From the NCBI RefSeq assembly GCF_903819435.1, contig NZ_CAIJDP010000079.1:310001-374000 (forward strand): a DNA stretch of 64,000 bases. The letters run 5' to 3'. Made by a program: the position numbers and the translations under genes. Below are positions 44,595 through 53,132 of the stretch, in pieces; positions within the stretch are counted from its first letter, which is position 1; every line of letters begins with the position of its first letter. The notes under the pieces were generated by a model. That model saw nothing but the letters and a program-made list of their open reading frames with translations, did not search any database and was not told the DNA's origin. This DNA comes from Flavobacterium salmonis. GTDB lineage: Bacteria; Bacteroidota; Bacteroidia; Flavobacteriales; Flavobacteriaceae.

Positions 44595-47042
44595 TTAGAT
44601 TTTAGTATTTACTGTGATATAGTCCAATACAATTCCTGTTTGATTCACGTTAATTGCAATCGTATGTTTTCCTTTATTTGCATTTGAAACAGGCAGTTTT
44701 ACAATGGCACTATTGCGCAATACATTTTCTTTCCAGGTTTTATCCCTGTCTTTTGTATTGATCGAAAAGGACTGCGTTTTATTTCCGTCTATCTGTACTT
44801 CGATTTGATGATCAAAGTTATTGGCATGCGTAGGCAACAAGTGAATTTCTATTTCATAATTACCCACATTTTCAATTTCAAAATCATAAGAAACTGACGG
44901 TTTTTCAGTTTTAAAATACTTTTGTTTTAATGGAAATAAAGTAATAGCATTATTACTATACCCTAAACAGTTAATGGTTTTCCATTGGTATTCTTTAGAT
45001 TCTTTTTTAGAAATAAACTGATTTGCACTTATGAATTTTATCGCTTTTGAAGTTTCTTTAACTGATGCTTCTTTTGAAAATTCGGCTTTTTTAATAGAAT
45101 CGAAAACCGGCAGATTTCTAGGGCGCATCGACATCATGTGATTCCATTTGCCACTGCTCAGTTTCTCATTATAAAAATCAGTCAGTTCTTTTATTTTGTT
45201 GTATGATTCATTAGATAGTGTTTCGTATTTTTTTTTCTCATTTATATCTGATGCCCTGCAAGCCAGATTCCAGTATAAAAATTTATGGTTCATATAAGCA
45301 GCTGATTTAATCGGATAAGTTACCAATTGAAAATAAGCATCTAGTCTTTCATCAGGAACAAGTTGGCCAGTATCTACTGAAACGGCAGAGTTCCAAACAT
45401 CTACTTCTTTAACCAAATTATTGTAAGCTTTTATTCTTTTCTGACATTCTTCTTCAGTAAAATCGGATAGTTTTATTTGCGTAGTAGGTTCAGTCTGGCT
45501 CCATCCCATATATTCCGGCTTTCTGAGAAATGCCAATCGGTAATATTCTTCAAATACAGGATTTAAGTATTCTGCAATTTGGGAAGAGAGTTCTCTGGTA
45601 ATCCAGTGTTTCAGGTACTGATTGATTCCATCCGATTTTATACTATTAATATCCCACGCTAAATCCAGAAAAAGTTCTGTATCATATTCGGCAGGTTTTA
45701 TATCTCCAACATTTACGATCCACATTTTTTTAGCACCGTTTTCATAAGCTTTAGTCATTTCGTACCAAATCAAACCCGGTTGTGTTGTACTGAGCCAAAG
45801 ATAGTCATGTGGCCTTCCCCAATAACTAATATGGTAATAAACACCGCTTCCTCCTGCTCTTTTTTGCTCTTCTTCATTACTGAGACGGCGAATATACCCG
45901 TAATTATCATCTGGCCAGACCAAAGTTATATCATCGGGAACTTTAAGTCCGTTATCGTATAATTCCAACACTTCTTTGTACGGTACAAAAGCCTGAGGAA
46001 TTTCTTTTAACGGTTTTTTAAAAGTATTTGAAAGCATCTCACGCTGATTCAAAATGATTTTTTCCACCATATCGATGGATTCTTTTAAATCTTTCGCCCC
46101 TTCCATTTTACTGTCATGAACGCCACGCATGCCCAATGTCATAATGGTTTCGTTCTGAGCCGATTTTAATTCATCTAAACGATCCTGCCAATATTTGTCA
46201 ACGTTGGATTTATTGGTAAAATAATTATAATCTCCATGAATTTTAGGTTTCCATTCGTCAACATTATTCCGAAGCATTGGTTCAGCGTGTGAAGAACCAA
46301 TAACCATATGATATTTTTGGGCTATTTCCTTATTCCCCGGAAGGGTAAAAAAACCTTTTGTAGAAGGATGCATAGCCGGCCAGATGGTGTTGGCTTTTAA
46401 ACGCAGTAATAACTGAAATATCTTTTCGTAAGTTTTGGGTCCGATGTTTCCAACTTCCGGTTCGAATGTTTTTTCTGCCCAGGGCTCTAATCCCCAGTCT
46501 TCATCATTTAAGAAGATTCCTCTGTATTGTACCGATGGCGATGAAATGATGCCTTTTTGTGGAAGCTGCAATGTTAGTTTTTCTTTTTTTATCGGATGAA
46601 CATCTGCCCACCATTTCCATGGAGAAATTCCCAGACGCTCTGTAATTTCAAAAATGGCATAAACTGTTCCTCTTATATCGCTTCCAACTACCAAAAGATT
46701 GTCCTTCTCTTTTTTAATGGAAAATTTCTCCCACTGACCAGACAAATCTTTGGATTTTGATTTAAAAAGATCTGATGAGGCCTCTCCGATATAAATTCCT
46801 TCTTTAGAAATAGTTTGGGTTGGAACAATTTCGGGTCTTTTTCCGGTTATCTCTTTTACATCATCAGCCAATTCGTTTACAGCCCAAATAACTAATTCGT
46901 CTGTATTTTTATCGATATAAATTGTAGTTAACTGATTGGAATCTGAAATTGAAAAATTAACTGCGTTTTTATCCTGACTGTAAATGTTGTTACTCAAAAA
47001 AATAAGCAACAACAGCAACCTTGCAAGTATATTTTTGTTCAT
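44595..47042 (-). CDS. GH115 family glycosidase (alpha-glucuronidase-like)
   Basis: An 815-residue secreted protein with signal peptide (to about residue 22). GH115 hallmarks are SVQYRGIFLNDEDWGLEPWA, RLKANTIWPAMHPSTKGFF, IGSSHAEPMLRNN and WPDDNYGYIRRLSNEEE. Characterised GH115 enzymes remove alpha-1,2-linked (4-O-methyl) glucuronic acid from xylan, and some act on glucuronate in other glycans such as arabinogalactan. Here it may take glucuronate from side chains of the locus substrate. It is preceded by a hairpin after the GH28 gene and followed by the sulfatase gene. Confidence 0.9.
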   Translation of the reverse strand: MNKNILARLLLLLIFLSNNIYSQDKNAVNFSISDSNQLTTIYIDKNTDELVIWAVNELADDVKEITGKRPEIVPTQTISKEGIYIGEASSDLFKSKSKDLSGQWEKFSIKKEKDNLLVVGSDIRGTVYAIFEITERLGISPWKWWADVHPIKKEKLTLQLPQKGIISSPSVQYRGIFLNDEDWGLEPWAEKTFEPEVGNIGPKTYEKIFQLLLRLKANTIWPAMHPSTKGFFTLPGNKEIAQKYHMVIGSSHAEPMLRNNVDEWKPKIHGDYNYFTNKSNVDKYWQDRLDELKSAQNETIMTLGMRGVHDSKMEGAKDLKESIDMVEKIILNQREMLSNTFKKPLKEIPQAFVPYKEVLELYDNGLKVPDDITLVWPDDNYGYIRRLSNEEEQKRAGGSGVYYHISYWGRPHDYLWLSTTQPGLIWYEMTKAYENGAKKMWIVNVGDIKPAEYDTELFLDLAWDINSIKSDGINQYLKHWITRELSSQIAEYLNPVFEEYYRLAFLRKPEYMGWSQTEPTTQIKLSDFTEEECQKRIKAYNNLVKEVDVWNSAVSVDTGQLVPDERLDAYFQLVTYPIKSAAYMNHKFLYWNLACRASDINEKKKYETLSNESYNKIKELTDFYNEKLSSGKWNHMMSMRPRNLPVFDSIKKAEFSKEASVKETSKAIKFISANQFISKKESKEYQWKTINCLGYSNNAITLFPLKQKYFKTEKPSVSYDFEIENVGNYEIEIHLLPTHANNFDHQIEVQIDGNKTQSFSINTKDRDKTWKENVLRNSAIVKLPVSNANKGKHTIAINVNQTGIVLDYITVNTKI

Positions 47043-47068
47043 ATTTAAGTTTGTTTACCTAAAAACAA

Positions 47069-47110
47069 AAGTTCAAAGTTTACAACTAATTACGTTACAA
47101 CTTTGAACTT
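47069..47110 (-). terminator. hairpin between GH28 and GH115 genes
   Basis: AAGTTCAAAGTT (47069-47080) pairs with AACTTTGAACTT (47099-47110). On the minus strand it is followed by a T-rich tract, so it could act as an intra-operon terminator or attenuator, reducing GH115 and sulfatase relative to GH43 and GH28. Confidence 0.55.
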
Positions 47111-47136
47111 CTGCATCTTTAAATTATTAGAAAAAA

Positions 47137-48465
47137 TTACTCCACCAACTGCTTGTTTAAAAGCACATTCTTTAAGGTAATTCCGTCTACAATACTTTTA
47201 TCTACAGCTGTTTTTGTTGCTTCAATATTCAGGTTTTCGAAAGTAAAATTAGATAAACGAACATTCGGGTCTTTTTCTACATTGAAAAAAGTATCCGACT
47301 TCATTTCGATATTTTTTAAAGTCACATGATCGCCATAAGATAACGGAACATCAGGACGGCCTTTTAAATCAAAAAATTGTTTCCATGCCAATACAACAAG
47401 GCAGTTTTTTGCCTGTCCTTTAATGTCTTCTACTCTAATGTACTCGTATCTTTGAGGTGTATCCGGTCTCATTTTTAACCAAAGCATTCTCGTGGCACCA
47501 TCGATTTGGCAATTACGCATAATTACATTTCTGTTGTGAATAGATTCACTTCCGTTTGTTAATGCCGAATGACAGAAACCAAATCGGCAATCTTCGATGA
47601 TGATATTAGCATTTGGTCCATTATTTTTATCCTGATCTGCATAAGGTCCTTTACCGCCTTTTAATGCAATTGCATCATCATTTACAGACAAATAACATCC
47701 TTTCACTAACACATTCGTACAGATATCAACATCGATTGCATCTGTACTTGGAGCCTTAACTTCTAAATGCGGAGAGAAGATGTATAAATCTAATAGTTTT
47801 ACATTATTACATTTATAAAAGTGATTCGTCCAGAAACCTGAATTTATCAGTTTAACATCCTGAAATTGCACATTATTAGAGTTCCAAACAAAAACCAGTC
47901 TTGGTCTTGACACTTCAAGATTGGTACATTTTGGATTGATTTTTCGTCTTGCCCAAAAAGCTTCATAATATTTATAACCGTTTCCGTTGATGGTTCCTTT
48001 TCCTGAAATAGAAAAATTATCAACACCGTATGCATTTACCAAAGCCGGAAAATAATCCAGGTTCTGACCTTCCATTCTGGATGGCATAATCGGATAGTTG
48101 GCAATATCATCTGAACCTTTTAGAGTTCCACCTTCAGCAACATATAAACTTGTTTTAGGCTTAAAAAATAAGGCACCACTCAGGAAAACACCCTTTGGAA
48201 TCACAATTACTCCACCACCACTTTTCGCCGCTTTATCAATAACTTTTTGAATCGCAACGGTCTGAATTTTGGTACTGTCTTTCGTAACTCCAAAATCTGT
48301 AATGGCATATTGTTTTCCTAAATCCTTCAATTGAAGTTTAGTATAATCCTTAAACCATGGTGTAATAGTGCTTCCATCCGGAAAAGTATCGTTTTTATAA
48401 TTTTGAGAAAATGCAGGCTGGGCAATTCCCAAAATGCAGATTGCTAGTGTCAGTAATCTTTTCAT
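47137..48465 (-). CDS. GH28 family hydrolase with altered active-site motifs
   Basis: A 442-residue beta-helix protein with signal peptide (MKRLLTLAICILGIAQPAFS). It keeps the GH28 layout (YAITDFGVTKDSTKIQT, GFWTNHFYKCNN). Where classical enzymes have NTDG and GDD it has STDAIDVD (240-247) and VNDDAIALKGG (261-271). It lacks the GHG motif, with CHSALTNGSES in its place. The Asp residues needed for hydrolysis are still present. This subgroup probably acts on a modified galacturonate or rhamnogalacturonan linkage rather than plain polygalacturonan. It starts 17 bp after the GH43-like gene. Confidence 0.85.
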   Translation of the reverse strand: MKRLLTLAICILGIAQPAFSQNYKNDTFPDGSTITPWFKDYTKLQLKDLGKQYAITDFGVTKDSTKIQTVAIQKVIDKAAKSGGGVIVIPKGVFLSGALFFKPKTSLYVAEGGTLKGSDDIANYPIMPSRMEGQNLDYFPALVNAYGVDNFSISGKGTINGNGYKYYEAFWARRKINPKCTNLEVSRPRLVFVWNSNNVQFQDVKLINSGFWTNHFYKCNNVKLLDLYIFSPHLEVKAPSTDAIDVDICTNVLVKGCYLSVNDDAIALKGGKGPYADQDKNNGPNANIIIEDCRFGFCHSALTNGSESIHNRNVIMRNCQIDGATRMLWLKMRPDTPQRYEYIRVEDIKGQAKNCLVVLAWKQFFDLKGRPDVPLSYGDHVTLKNIEMKSDTFFNVEKDPNVRLSNFTFENLNIEATKTAVDKSIVDGITLKNVLLNKQLVE

Positions 48466-48482
48466 TGCGTTTTTTTTGGTTT

Positions 48483-49916
48483 TTAAATTTTATGAGGTGT
48501 TATTTTAATTTGACTGATAGAAATATAATACCCTGTGCTTCCGTAATTTGATTTTCTTTTATCTGACCAGTTTGGTCTTTCTCCGGTAACAGAAACAGTT
48601 AAATGATAATTGTCTTTTTTTAGCACCGGAGACCTAAAAACTTGTGTCAATGTCGAAAATTTGCTGTACATATCAACAAGTGCCGATACAATTACCTTGC
48701 CTTTTTCATTGGTTAAAACCACTTTTGCATAACCATTTTCAGGATTAACTACACTATACAAAGCAATTTGCTCTCCCGTGAATTTGATTAGAACAGAAGC
48801 ATCTTTTTCATCTGATTTGCTTTCAGATTCTTTTTGTTTCCAGTTACCTTTATATTGAATTTTCGGATTAGTGTTTTTTATGATCTCGTCATTATTATCT
48901 GCCTCAGATTGAAGTCCGGTAATTGTATTAATCTTCCATGCATCCTGATACTCAGGAATCGAAAGCAAAGTTCCCGAAATTACAAGCGGCTGCCATACAT
49001 ATGTTGCTGATGACGCTTGTTTAGAAAAAGACCATCGGTCGCCCATAAACATAAAGGTTGTATCTTTTGTCCCCTGGATTGGCAATACAAAAGTCGATTG
49101 TGAATTCCATGTGAGTGTTCCTTCCGGAGCGATTAAACCCTGAGATTGCCAGGAGCCTTTAAGCGAATTTGAAGTGTAATAATAGTTGTCGTTTTTCTCC
49201 CAGCTTGTTAAATGCGAACCTATAAAATAATAAAGACCGTCTTTTTTAAGCATAGTCGGAGATTCAAATCCGGATGTAATATTTTCGTTTATTTTTTCTG
49301 TAACCGATTTAAAATCATCACTCAGTTTATAAATTTCACCTCCGTGAACCAGGATATAACCGGAACCATCAGTATCCTGAAAAGTTCCCATGTCCCATTT
49401 TTTAATGGGTTTCCCCTGATACAAAACCGGACCTTTAAACTGATAAGGCCCTTTAATATTTTTGGATACAGCATACCCCACAAACTGATCTTTATATGTC
49501 AGGGTGTCGGCGTGCATGAACATAACAAATTCTCCCGTTTTAGGGCACTTCATTACTTTTGGTCTTTCACCAACACGATTAGGACCCAATTTACCCGATT
49601 TTTGCAGCGGAAGTGCAATGCTTTCAAATTTCCAGTTATACAAATCTTTGGATGAGTAACAATTGAATCCTGTAAATGCATTACTGATATCCGTGTGAGC
49701 TTCGCCAAAGAGATAAAAAGTATCTTTCTCTTTAATAATATTGGCACCATGGGCACTTACAACATTTCCGTTTTGGTCAAACCATGGCGTTCCGGAATAA
49801 ATCGCATTCATTTTTCCTGACTGTTGCCCATGAGAAGCAGAAACGCACATCATAAGTATAATACACCATGTAACTTTTCTTAAATATTTAAAAATAAAAT
49901 AATTATTTCCGTTCAT
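48483..49916 (-). CDS. GH43-like five-bladed propeller glycosidase
   Basis: A 477-residue secreted protein. After the signal region it reads VSAHGANIIKEKDTFYLFGE, YSSKDLYNWKFE, RPKVMKCPKTGEFVMFMH and SPTMLKKDGLYYFIGSHL. This pattern is typical of GH43 subfamilies acting on galactan or galactosides (subfamilies 24/34 are the closest I recall). A beta-sandwich module follows from about residue 360. Likely role: trimming galactan or arabinogalactan side chains. It is the first gene of its operon and has an ACAGGAT operator and a perfect -7 box upstream. Confidence 0.78.
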   Translation of the reverse strand: MNGNNYFIFKYLRKVTWCIILMMCVSASHGQQSGKMNAIYSGTPWFDQNGNVVSAHGANIIKEKDTFYLFGEAHTDISNAFTGFNCYSSKDLYNWKFESIALPLQKSGKLGPNRVGERPKVMKCPKTGEFVMFMHADTLTYKDQFVGYAVSKNIKGPYQFKGPVLYQGKPIKKWDMGTFQDTDGSGYILVHGGEIYKLSDDFKSVTEKINENITSGFESPTMLKKDGLYYFIGSHLTSWEKNDNYYYTSNSLKGSWQSQGLIAPEGTLTWNSQSTFVLPIQGTKDTTFMFMGDRWSFSKQASSATYVWQPLVISGTLLSIPEYQDAWKINTITGLQSEADNNDEIIKNTNPKIQYKGNWKQKESESKSDEKDASVLIKFTGEQIALYSVVNPENGYAKVVLTNEKGKVIVSALVDMYSKFSTLTQVFRSPVLKKDNYHLTVSVTGERPNWSDKRKSNYGSTGYYISISQIKITPHKI

Positions 49917-49942
49917 TTTTACGATTCCAATTCTTAATTAAT

Positions 49943-49988
49943 CAAATTTATTCTATTCTTATTTTTTTTGTATCCTGTACTATCGGTT
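49943..49988 (-). promoter_or_regulatory. ACAGGAT operator (site D1) and -7 box for the GH43/GH28/GH115 operon
   Basis: Read towards the GH43-like gene: AACCGATAGTACAGGATA (49988-49971), a 20-nt gap, then TAAATTTG (49950-49943), a perfect TANNTTTG box, 26 bp from the ATG. It is half of a divergent pair with site D2. Confidence 0.72.
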
Positions 49989-50006
49989 ATAACTGTTAAA
50001 TAAAAG

Positions 50007-50052
50007 ACAGGATGCTACAGGATGACAATTCTTGCCTGACCGGTTATTTTTA
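50007..50052 (+). promoter_or_regulatory. ACAGGAT operator (site D2) and -7-like box for the second GH2 gene
   Basis: ACAGGATGCTACAGGATG (50007-50024) is the best tandem copy, with both ACAGGAT halves intact at a 10-bp period. After 20 nt comes TATTTTTA (50045-50052), one base off TANNTTTG. Confidence 0.7.
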
Positions 50053-50072
50053 CTTTATACTAAACTAAGATT

Positions 50073-52973
50073 ATGACACAAAAATGCGGCTACATCTGTC
50101 TGTTACTGACTGTTTTATTTACTTTAAGCAGTTTTAAAAATGATGAAATCAATCTCGAAGGCAACTGGCATTTTGAAATTGACCGAAACGATGAAGGAAT
50201 AACTCAAAAGTGGTATAACAAAAATCTCGCAGATGTTATAAAACTTCCCGGGTCAATGGCTGAATTTCTGAAAGGGGATGATATCACCCTAAAAACAAAA
50301 TGGACAGGTTCGATCTATGACAGTTCATTCTATTTTATTCCACGATTAGAAAAATACCGTCAGCCGGGCAACATACATATCCCGTTTTGGCTCACCCCTG
50401 CAAAACATTATGTTGGTGCTGCCTGGTACCAGAAAGATGTAAATGTTCCTTCCAACTGGAAAGGCAAACGGATCCTTCTTCATTTAGAAAGAGCTCATAT
50501 CGAAACCAGAGTATGGATAAATGATAAAGAAGTTGGCTTAAAAAACTCATTAGTAGCACCACATGTTTACGATTTAAGTGCATTTCTTTCACCAGGGAAA
50601 CAGCGCATTTCTATTCGCATTGATAATCGGATCACTAAAATAAACGTGGGACCCGATTCCCACAGTATTACGGACCACACACAGGGAAACTGGAATGGTA
50701 TCATTGGTAAAATAGCTTTAGAATCATTTTCGCCTGTTTATATTGATGATGTTCAGATATATCCGGATGTAAAAAACAGAAAAGCTATTGTAAAAATTAC
50801 GATTCAGAATAGTACTTCAAATGTGTTTAATGGAAAATTATCCTTATCAGCGAAAAGCTTTAACAGTCCAAAATCTGACCAAACTAAAGAAATTACTAAT
50901 CCGGTAACTATTTCGTATACTGAAAGCGAAATCATTGAAATAGAACTTCCATTTAAAAAAAGCATGCTGACCTGGGGCGAATTTGACCCGGCTTTGTATC
51001 ATCTGACCGTAAAACTTAATGCTAAAGGAATACAATCTGAGAAAAAGATTCAGTTTGGGATGCGGGAATTTAAAATAAAAGGAAATCAGTTTTTGATTAA
51101 TGATGTTCCGGTATTCCTCCGGGGAACGGTACATAATTGCGAATTTCCATTAACAGGTTATCCTGCAACTACGGTTGAAGTATGGGACAAAATTTTCAAA
51201 ACAATCAAATCCTATGGTTTAAATCATGTTCGTTTTCATTCGTGGTGCCCTCCCGAAGCAGCTTTTATTGCAGCTGACAAGGCCGGAATCTATTTGCAGC
51301 CCGAAGGACCAAGCTGGCCGAATCACGGTCCAAAAATAGGATTAGGTCAGCCGATTGACCAATTCTTGTATGATGAGACCATGCGAATGGCAAAAGCATA
51401 TGGCAATTATGCTTCATTTACAATGTTATCAGCCGGAAATGAGCCTGCAGGAAAACAGGTAGAGTATCTCAATGCCTTTGTGGATTTTTGGAAAGCCAAA
51501 GACAGCAGAAGAGTTTATACCGGAATGTCTGTTGGCGGAAGCTGGCCTGTGGTTCCAAATGCCGAATACCAGTCCCGTGGTGGTGTACGAGGTTTGAACT
51601 GGAATAAATTGCCCGAAACAGAAACAGATTTCAGTACTGGAATTGCTCCTTTTAAAGTGCCATTTGTTGCGCATGAAATCGGTCAGTATTGTGTTTTCCC
51701 AAATTTTGAAGAAATATCTAAATACAAAGGGGTTTACAGGGCTAAAAATTTCGAAATGTTCCGTCAGGATCTTGCAGATCACAACATGGCCGATCAGGCA
51801 AAAGACTTTTTGAATGCCTCCGGAAAACTGCAGGTACTGTGTTATAAAAACGAGATTGAAAAAATGCTGAGAACACCAGGATATGCAGGATTTCAGGCGT
51901 TAGGGCTACAGGACTTTCCGGGTCAGGGAACCGCTTTAGTGGGTGTTTTGGATGCTTTTTTTCAGGAAAAAGGATATGTAACTTCTCAGGAATATAAACG
52001 ATTTTGTAACGAAACGGTTCCGTTGCTGAAAATTCCAAAATTTGTCTATACCAATACTGAAACTTTTAAGGCCGAAATAGCACTTTTTCACTCAGGAAAA
52101 ACTCCTTTACAAAATTCGGTAATCAGCTGGACTATCAAAAATGAGAAAGGAATTGCTCTTTCTGAAGGAAATTTTACCCCTAAAACTTTTGAAAACGGAA
52201 ATGGTATTTTAGTTGGAAACCTGACTTTTCCATTGAACGAAATTAAGATTGCATCCAAATTAAATTTAGAAGTAAAAGTAAATAATACGGCTTTTATAAA
52301 CGATTGGGATTTTTGGGTATATCCTGATAAAAATCCGGAAATTACTTCCTCTGTTTATTACACAACTGTTATGGATGACAAAGCCAAAGAGGTTTTGCAG
52401 AATGGTGGAAAAGTCTTTTTGAATGCATCCGGCAAGGTTGTAAAAGGGAAAGAAGTAGAAATGCATTTTCTTCCGGTTTTCTGGAATACTTCCTGGTTCA
52501 AAATGCGTCCTCCACACGTCACAGGAATGTTTATTCAGGATAAAAGTGCTGCTTTTGCCAGTTTTCCAACGAGTTTCCATAGCGATCTGCAATGGTGGGA
52601 AATTCAAAACCGCTCGCAGGTGATGAATCTTGAAGATTTTCCGGCAGATTTCCGTCCGTTGGTACAGCCTATTGATACTTGGTTTATGAACCGCAGACTG
52701 GCATTAATACTAGAGGCTAAAGTGGGGAAAGGGAAAATTATCGTGAGCAGTGCCGATTTAGGTCCGGATTTAGAAAATAAACCTGCTGCAAAACAATTGT
52801 TCATTTCCTTACAGCAATACATGAATTCTGATGCTTTTAATCCAAAAGAAGAATTGAGCTTTGATGTCTTAAACGATATTTTCGTGAGTCCGTCAAAAGA
52901 ACAATTTAAAACGTTTACCAAAGACAGCCCAGATGAATTAAAGCCTAATTCCAATCAGAATAAAGTTAAATAG
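50073..52973 (+). CDS. GH2 family glycosidase, large secreted enzyme
   Basis: A 966-residue GH2 protein with N-terminal signal sequence (to about residue 22). The sugar-binding domain (about 27-215) includes LEGNWHFEIDR, AAWYQKDVNVP, HLERAHIETRVWIND and GNWNGIIGKIAL. The TIM barrel contains LNHVRFHSWCPPEAAF, the acid/base E457 in MLSAGNEPAG and the likely nucleophile E535 in FVAHEIGQYC. The long spacing before the nucleophile and the C-terminal region to 966 differ from classical LacZ. Beta-galactosidase, beta-glucuronidase or beta-galacturonidase are all possible. It is a single-gene transcript with its own operator and terminator. Confidence 0.85.
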   Translation: MTQKCGYICLLLTVLFTLSSFKNDEINLEGNWHFEIDRNDEGITQKWYNKNLADVIKLPGSMAEFLKGDDITLKTKWTGSIYDSSFYFIPRLEKYRQPGNIHIPFWLTPAKHYVGAAWYQKDVNVPSNWKGKRILLHLERAHIETRVWINDKEVGLKNSLVAPHVYDLSAFLSPGKQRISIRIDNRITKINVGPDSHSITDHTQGNWNGIIGKIALESFSPVYIDDVQIYPDVKNRKAIVKITIQNSTSNVFNGKLSLSAKSFNSPKSDQTKEITNPVTISYTESEIIEIELPFKKSMLTWGEFDPALYHLTVKLNAKGIQSEKKIQFGMREFKIKGNQFLINDVPVFLRGTVHNCEFPLTGYPATTVEVWDKIFKTIKSYGLNHVRFHSWCPPEAAFIAADKAGIYLQPEGPSWPNHGPKIGLGQPIDQFLYDETMRMAKAYGNYASFTMLSAGNEPAGKQVEYLNAFVDFWKAKDSRRVYTGMSVGGSWPVVPNAEYQSRGGVRGLNWNKLPETETDFSTGIAPFKVPFVAHEIGQYCVFPNFEEISKYKGVYRAKNFEMFRQDLADHNMADQAKDFLNASGKLQVLCYKNEIEKMLRTPGYAGFQALGLQDFPGQGTALVGVLDAFFQEKGYVTSQEYKRFCNETVPLLKIPKFVYTNTETFKAEIALFHSGKTPLQNSVISWTIKNEKGIALSEGNFTPKTFENGNGILVGNLTFPLNEIKIASKLNLEVKVNNTAFINDWDFWVYPDKNPEITSSVYYTTVMDDKAKEVLQNGGKVFLNASGKVVKGKEVEMHFLPVFWNTSWFKMRPPHVTGMFIQDKSAAFASFPTSFHSDLQWWEIQNRSQVMNLEDFPADFRPLVQPIDTWFMNRRLALILEAKVGKGKIIVSSADLGPDLENKPAAKQLFISLQQYMNSDAFNPKEELSFDVLNDIFVSPSKEQFKTFTKDSPDELKPNSNQNKVK

Positions 52974-53046
52974 TTTTGTAATGAATCAAATAAATTATTT
53001 AAATTTAAACTTTCAATACTTATATTTAAATCGTTTATAAACAAAT

Positions 53047-53085
53047 AAAAGCGTTTATAAAAACTATTTTTATAAACGCTTTTTT
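53047..53085. terminator. terminator between convergent GH2 and PL22 genes
   Basis: GCGTTTATAAAAA (53051-53063) pairs perfectly with TTTTTATAAACGC (53067-53079) with A and T runs outside. It can serve both convergent transcripts. Confidence 0.85.
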
Positions 53086-53132
53086 GATATTGAGATATTA
53101 TAGAGTTTTTCTAATCGAAAAAAAGCTTTTGG

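Noticed and set aside
50847..52954. Several antisense frames of 95-117 codons under the second GH2 gene
   Set aside because: They are complementary to an intact, motif-rich GH2 gene and have no starts, promoters or homologous motifs of their own.
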